Made by a program: the position numbers and the translations under genes. 60,000 bases of DNA, taken from contig CAIIXF020000005.1 in the NCBI GenBank assembly GCA_903813345.2, positions 20,713,375 to 20,773,374 on the forward strand. The letters run 5' to 3'. This document shows, in pieces, positions 59,401 through 60,000 of this stretch; position 1 is the stretch's first letter; every line of letters begins with the position of its first letter. The notes beneath the pieces are model-generated. The model was not told the DNA's origin, searched no databases, and saw only the letters and a program-made list of their open reading frames with translations. Origin of the DNA: Owenia fusiformis (Eukaryota > Annelida > Polychaeta > Sabellida > Oweniidae).

Positions 59401-60000
59401 ACCATTGTTAGCTGCCTACCAGCACACTGCAGACCTGACTGGGATCAAGATATCACATGTGCATTTTAGCGAGGCACAATGTGGAAAAGATATATGTGAT
59501 AGAATGTGCGCCGTCGTGAAAATGCATATGCGTAGATATGTCAATTCTGGAGGCAACATAAAAGATCCACTGGAAATGAAGATGGCGATCGACAGCCATG
59601 GTGGAGTTGAAGGCGTTCAAAGCTGCATCATGCAAATACCAAATCAGACTGCCTCTCCTGCAATTCTTCCCAAAGTGACAGGTGTGTTTAGCCTCGAAAA
59701 TAGTGTAGCATTATATCTTGAGTATATATCATAAAATCAGTTAAAATTCATTTGCCATAATATATGTCCTTTAAAAATTTGGTTACTTGTTGTTTTTAGG
59801 AATGGTTGGTATAGGATTTCTTAATGAATTCCAATACAGTAGGCATGGGATCAGAACATGGAGGCACTGGGGCATTGGCCATGGAGAGATACAAGAGGCT
59901 TTGAATAATACACCACCACCACACCCTGTTGACCAAAATGTCGCCATTGACTTCCCAGCTCACCCAAAGGACAAGGCATTTTCCGTGAAATCAGAAGATA
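41483..60000 (+). CDS. Multi-exon transposase-like gene of unknown function, 3' end beyond window
   Basis: Exons proposed: 41483-41564 (ATG; RCESCKLFG), 41867-41968, 42251-42382, 42564-42666, 51878-51985 (coiled coil MQRRINFLERENKK), 54959-55261 (LYICNKHRMTYGIHFRPSRL, CQHPCHTGKGKPEDR), 55996 or 55980 to 56347, 57255-57604, 58063-58265, 58652-58930, 59108-59681 and 59800 to beyond 60000. From 56347 on, all phases match (2, 1, 0, 0, 1). The conserved block has GTRTVKFDSGKTCIIPN, CRHQHDEKCDDCSSM, VYIIQDFAMKFLP, GKKGLSWHFSVAIRR, VRSDNAGCYHN and FSEAQCGKDICDR. The spaced acidic residues (D, D, E) and fold pattern suggest an RNase H-like catalytic core as in DDE transposases; this is inference. I recognise this as a family common in cnidarians, molluscs and other invertebrates without a known role. 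The joins between exons 6 and 7 and inside exon 4 are uncertain, and exon 4 carries a frame break. It may be a cellular (domesticated) gene or an old transposon. Confidence 0.65.
41867..42382 (+). repeat. Tandemly duplicated exon pair (exons 2 and 3)
   Basis: Two exons, 41867-41968 and 42251-42382, with their upstream intron flank (GCTGAGTTACAGA, AAAATAATATTCCAA) are copies of each other. Both read DPVEQGSK, ATPTPLLTP and PVMFHGHDDM and are phase 1-1, so either or both can be spliced in frame. The second copy is longer by ten codons: an insertion KVKQ-like near its start and a repeated SQDD-type tail. Confidence 0.75.
43058..43751 (+). repeat. 5' LTR, 694 bp
   Basis: It starts TGTGATATCATACCTC and ends AAGTGTGCTACA (TG...CA). 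It has two tandem copies of an approx. 81-bp segment (ATCCCACTTT... to ...TTTGAATATA at about 43277-43445), where the 3' LTR has one. A hairpin CAATGTGCAGTT/AACTGCACATTG and an ACAATAAAG signal lie near the end. The bases after it, TGGTACTGCGGGTGAAC from 43753, are a candidate primer-binding site; I cannot assign the tRNA. Confidence 0.9.
43800..44065 (+). repeat. CAGCGTAATCAT-type short tandem repeat in the Gypsy leader
   Basis: About 22 imperfect 12-bp units, CAGCG(T/G)(A/G)(A/G)TC(A/G)(T/A), lie between the 5' LTR and gag. All three frames are open over much of it because of the period of 12, so the repetitive Arg/Gln/Asn or Val/Ile/Ser chains are not evidence of a gene. An RNA or recombination role is only speculation. 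Confidence 0.85.
44340..45374 (+). CDS. gag: Gag polyprotein of the Gypsy element
   Basis: The frame is open from 44316; I prefer the ATG at 44340 (MATSSDQKSDSEESK) because the upstream codons look like leader. The centre (LKNYSGESTPLEEWIDKAKS, AELTRSFYTRKQNPSEDITK, DSMLVSQYIEGIHNRHLKWE) has the helical capsid pattern of Ty3/Gypsy Gag. The C-terminus is Pro/Gln/Met/His-rich repeats (PPRMVQPPMFVQPP) and ends GPRPRGKFPRSNQHLN. No CCHC zinc knuckle is present, which is unusual; basic Arg/Gly residues may serve for nucleic acid binding. The stop TAA at 45372 directly follows a slippery heptamer. Confidence 0.85.
   Translation: MATSSDQKSDSEESKSFNPQEFFKLMQLHNEKIISTISQPEITVVPTPERRLKNYSGESTPLEEWIDKAKSAIQRDSDKDAVQFLISHLTGDAKVEIKLRNPKTSKEIFNALREIFGKTPTLAELTRSFYTRKQNPSEDITKYSLELVKIFNKMEKLKPDLKRSRDSMLVSQYIEGIHNRHLKWELKSFLELHPSISFIDLRQRAISYMESIQSVDSEFSSDVTYSIITEESKSGSQEIPNSNEKCIMNLTSSVATMTKSISEMCSTMKEVLDITKHTQMIVQNQSYQNNSQPPRMVQPPMFVQPPHMVPPPMFAQPPPHQHFDQPPRGPRPRGKFPRSNQHLN
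45365..45371 (+). promoter_or_regulatory. -1 ribosomal frameshift site T TTA AAC
   Basis: In the gag frame the codons are CAT TTA AAC TAA, which puts a canonical X XXY YYZ heptamer immediately before the gag stop. A -1 slip leads into the pol frame, which is open from 45344. A short GCACC/GGTGGC pairing lies 8 bp downstream and might be part of a stimulatory structure. Confidence 0.75.
45374..47104 (+). CDS. pol: Pol part 1: protease and reverse transcriptase
   Basis: The frame is entered by -1 frameshift from gag, and the first ATG is at 45404. The aspartic protease motif is GLVDTGSSVTIM at about 45515-45550, with a second conserved segment IIGTNVLKQLPEF. Reverse transcriptase follows: VCRKK-type start, MCVDYRKLNSKTIKDSYPIQ, FSTIDLKSAYYQVEM, FERMPFGLTNSPATFQRLM, the catalytic CLVYLDDIIIYSN, and LEKCHLFKTEISFLGHIVS. 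The frame stops at 47102-47104 inside the conserved segment joining RT to the RNase H region, where a one-base loss would explain the break. RT itself looks intact. Confidence 0.9.
   Translation, partial: NAPTVEGGTEVNEANTHTNENQKEQILSNTVGDKPLTQVKINNVTCTGLVDTGSSVTIMNEEFYDLISNSENFDGDPSWLNITAANGLEVPYLGIAMLDIEIHNHRCKNTGILVRKKVRTDPHNVQIIIGTNVLKQLPEFHFLLGCVNTNNDSQKSCMVRVDQDTVIHATSQTEVKVTSKKLSKVSVFEASQNLPSNLQITNMLIDASKGQCTLTVNNIGIHDIQLQSKQVIGTLQDAMIVNQHATIECQSNEIMVDVVSDIKPEMISNTNKSTNTINQNDTPQMSVNLDSFPGNEQQKAKCKDVLDRYHEIYTFPQNELSKTNDIKHHITLADGIPVKEPYRRIPPQEFSEFKEHIQDLLQKGIIRHSNSEYASPIVICRKKNGQIRMCVDYRKLNSKTIKDSYPIQRIEESIDSLNGAKYFSTIDLKSAYYQVEMCEEDKHKTAFTTPIGLYEFERMPFGLTNSPATFQRLMHYALQDQIFNTCLVYLDDIIIYSNSIEDHISRLETVLHTLRDHGLKIELEKCHLFKTEISFLGHIVSEKGVSPDPSKIQVVKEWKTPTTLALLQRFLLFSGY
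47094..49121 (+). CDS. pol: Pol part 2: RNase H and integrase
   Basis: It continues pol in another frame after the break at about 47102; the apparent start codon is not used naturally. RNase H shows LETDASLSGLGGVLYQE, ELLALKWAI, TIVYTDNNPLTYF and CAADALSRI. Integrase has the HHCC zinc finger (HDNLNHQGISRCKALL ... CKTCTEAK), then the DDE core: D in IAIDYTKLDE, D in IHSDQGRNFES and E in YHPEGNGQVERFNKTM, plus a C-terminal basic tail (KVVQRRDLRLIGF). All catalytic residues are present. Stop at 49119. Confidence 0.9.
   Translation: MDIRRFVEKYGQIAAPLHELVATCTQSAQKTKGKIKKLKKRKAKTLNISDYWENKHQLSFDTIIEKLTSPPVLAYADFNKPFILETDASLSGLGGVLYQEIEGKKRVIAYISRGLRKEEKNYPSYKLELLALKWAITEKLRDYLTYSSTIVYTDNNPLTYFKTKSKLNATEQRWMSSLSSFDFEIKYRTGKTNCAADALSRIQDTEESVNMCDIESIPGTSLPEELRLSIMEDLIDTQSNVEISATNVSDSMTADIADSQKNDPETNIVYTHVQQQTLPTYDQKSKMSQSTKSLFRHFDKLSIQQGVLVKEIEIENEHVHQVILPRSKQLLAIKQIHDNLNHQGISRCKALLRQRYFWPNMDKDIETYVASCKTCTEAKTDNFKIRTPMQSLISSQPLEIIAIDYTKLDESVSGLENVLVISDVFTKFTTAHATRDQKANTVARVLVREWFQRYGVPQRIHSDQGRNFESEIISQLCTIYGVKKTRTVPYHPEGNGQVERFNKTMQNLLKTLSQEKKKKWPEYLSDICFSYNITPHASTGKSPFYLMFGRDPKLPTDIFHDKCSLDLNWVTEHQKRLQKAYAHTLQKLKVRALQRKLNFDKKVHNPIISVGERVLLRKRVPGRNKLVNTFDSVTYKVIDEYKNGTFKIMKADNTGVAKVVQRRDLRLIGFQDENI
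49122..50503 (+). other. Gypsy 3' non-coding region, 1.38 kb
   Basis: There is no env-like frame. Two related segments are visible (TATTAAAAGCTTCAATGCAC near 49435 and TACTAAAAGCTTCAGTGCAC near 49594), an old internal duplication of about 160 bp. A clear polypurine tract next to the 3' LTR is not seen; the bases just before it are GTCCACGTGAA. Confidence 0.6.
50504..51116 (+). repeat. 3' LTR, 613 bp
   Basis: It is nearly identical to the 5' LTR apart from a few substitutions, a 2-base indel in an A run, and lack of the second 81-bp unit. Ends are TGTGATATCG and TGTGCTACA. Confidence 0.9.
51168..51698. mobile_element. hAT-type MITE with 8-bp target-site duplication
   Basis: The ends TAGGGGTGGGACGG and CCGTCCCATCCCTA are inverted repeats, flanked by CTTTCAAC at 51160-51167 and 51699-51706. 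The 8-bp duplication and TAGGG-type end are typical for hAT elements. Inside, CGGATCGGTTTTCGGATC repeats on the left face CCGAACCGAAAAACCGAACC repeats on the right. It has no transposase. It begins 48 bp after the Gypsy TSD. Confidence 0.8.
52608..53465 (+). pseudogene. LINE ORF2 C-terminal fragment
   Basis: An open frame of 285 codons with AYVAIINELGWTPIKYIVLK, a helical middle, LKFLARTGKLGLKGETYKWA and a terminal Cys/His motif CDFCSDKEENIEHRLLFC. This is the 3' end of a non-LTR retrotransposon ORF2, downstream of the RT palm, which is absent. An (AAAT)n tail at about 53602-53632 marks the 3' end. It resembles the LINE at 32.4 kb in layout but is clearly another family or age class (no stops, and a different tail). 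It lies in the intron between exons 5 and 6 of the transposase-like gene. Confidence 0.75.
53602..53632 (+). repeat. (AAAT)n tail of the LINE
   Basis: Imperfect AAATAAATAAATAAAATAAA repeats end the LINE fragment, as expected for a 3' microsatellite-type tail. Confidence 0.75.
53645..53945. repeat. GGGCCAACGTTGGGCCAA repeat block
   Basis: GGGCCAACG and its complement alternate through 300 bp, including two 109-bp direct copies around CCATATTTTCCTTCGGTGGG (53748 and 53833). The near-palindromic core GGCCAACGTTGGGCC can form hairpins. Open frames here (Trp/Gly/Pro/Asn-rich on both strands) come from the repeat. Confidence 0.8.
53990..54490. repeat. Three degenerate tandem copies of an approx. 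165-bp unit
   Basis: CCTAGCAAC(C/G), CAAATTAG(T/C)CATTTT and ACACATCATTG(A/G)(T/C)AT recur at about 54045-54130, 54225-54290 and 54375-54470. Intron sequence; not coding. The rest of the intron to 54950 shows nothing recognised. Confidence 0.5.
56728..57047. mobile_element. Short MITE in an intron of the transposase-like gene
   Basis: The ends GTACTGTACGCCCGG and CCGGGTGTGCAGTAC are imperfect inverted repeats (two mismatches). Subterminal AATTTCGCG/GCGAAAAGTGC-type motifs face each other. No target-site duplication is clear and there is no frame. Confidence 0.55.

Overview
The window looks like the genome of a marine invertebrate, most likely a lophotrochozoan (bivalve or gastropod mollusc). 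The reasons are an AT-rich sequence, split genes with GT-AG introns of 0.1 to 9 kb, a DUR3-type urea transporter gene (absent from vertebrates), and a dense mix of foldback elements, MITEs, a Ty3/Gypsy element, a tyrosine-recombinase retrotransposon and LINE remnants. The species is not identifiable from what I can see. All exon calls are by eye from reading frames, splice-site consensus and phase agreement.

Left part (1-19.6 kb): one minus-strand gene, a DUR3-like urea/solute symporter of the sodium/solute symporter family. Eight coding exons with matching phases (469 codons) run from an ATG at 18772 down to 4892, and the C-terminal half must lie left of the window. Its introns and 3' flank are packed with repeats: two long foldback elements (2679-3211 and 3787-4661), an array built on the palindrome GACCTTAGGCCTAAGGTC with 47-bp spacing, a tandem duplication at 12.0-13.2 kb, TTGGGGTTGA minisatellites in opposite orientations, and a block of about 120-bp tandem repeats.

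Middle part (19.7-35.4 kb): no intact gene. It holds a perfect 67-bp palindrome, a 48-bp minisatellite, two head-to-tail copies of a non-autonomous element (the second carrying a nested 885-bp foldback), and a decayed transposase-like gene (30.4-33.8 kb) split by a 5'-truncated LINE.

35.4-41.2 kb: a tyrosine-recombinase retrotransposon (35634-40720) with textbook split direct repeats (A1 ... B1-A2-B2), placing it with Ngaro/PAT-like elements. It keeps gag-like sequence, RNase H, the methyltransferase-like region and the recombinase but has lost the reverse transcriptase core. It sits inside a 162-bp tandem array.

41.4-60 kb: a plus-strand gene of at least 12 exons that runs off the right edge. 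It encodes a protein with Cys pairs, a coiled-coil segment and an RNase H-like, transposase-type block (acidic residues in QDFAMKF, RSDNAGCYH, FSEAQCGK). I recognise it as a widespread uncharacterised invertebrate family, not as a named gene. Exons 2 and 3 are a tandem duplication, and exon 4 carries a frame-breaking AATC repeat. Its introns hold a nearly full-length Ty3/Gypsy element (43058-51116, 4-bp TSD, U UUA AAC frameshift site, one frame break in pol), a hAT-type MITE with an 8-bp TSD, a LINE 3' end, a GGGCCAACG repeat block and another MITE.
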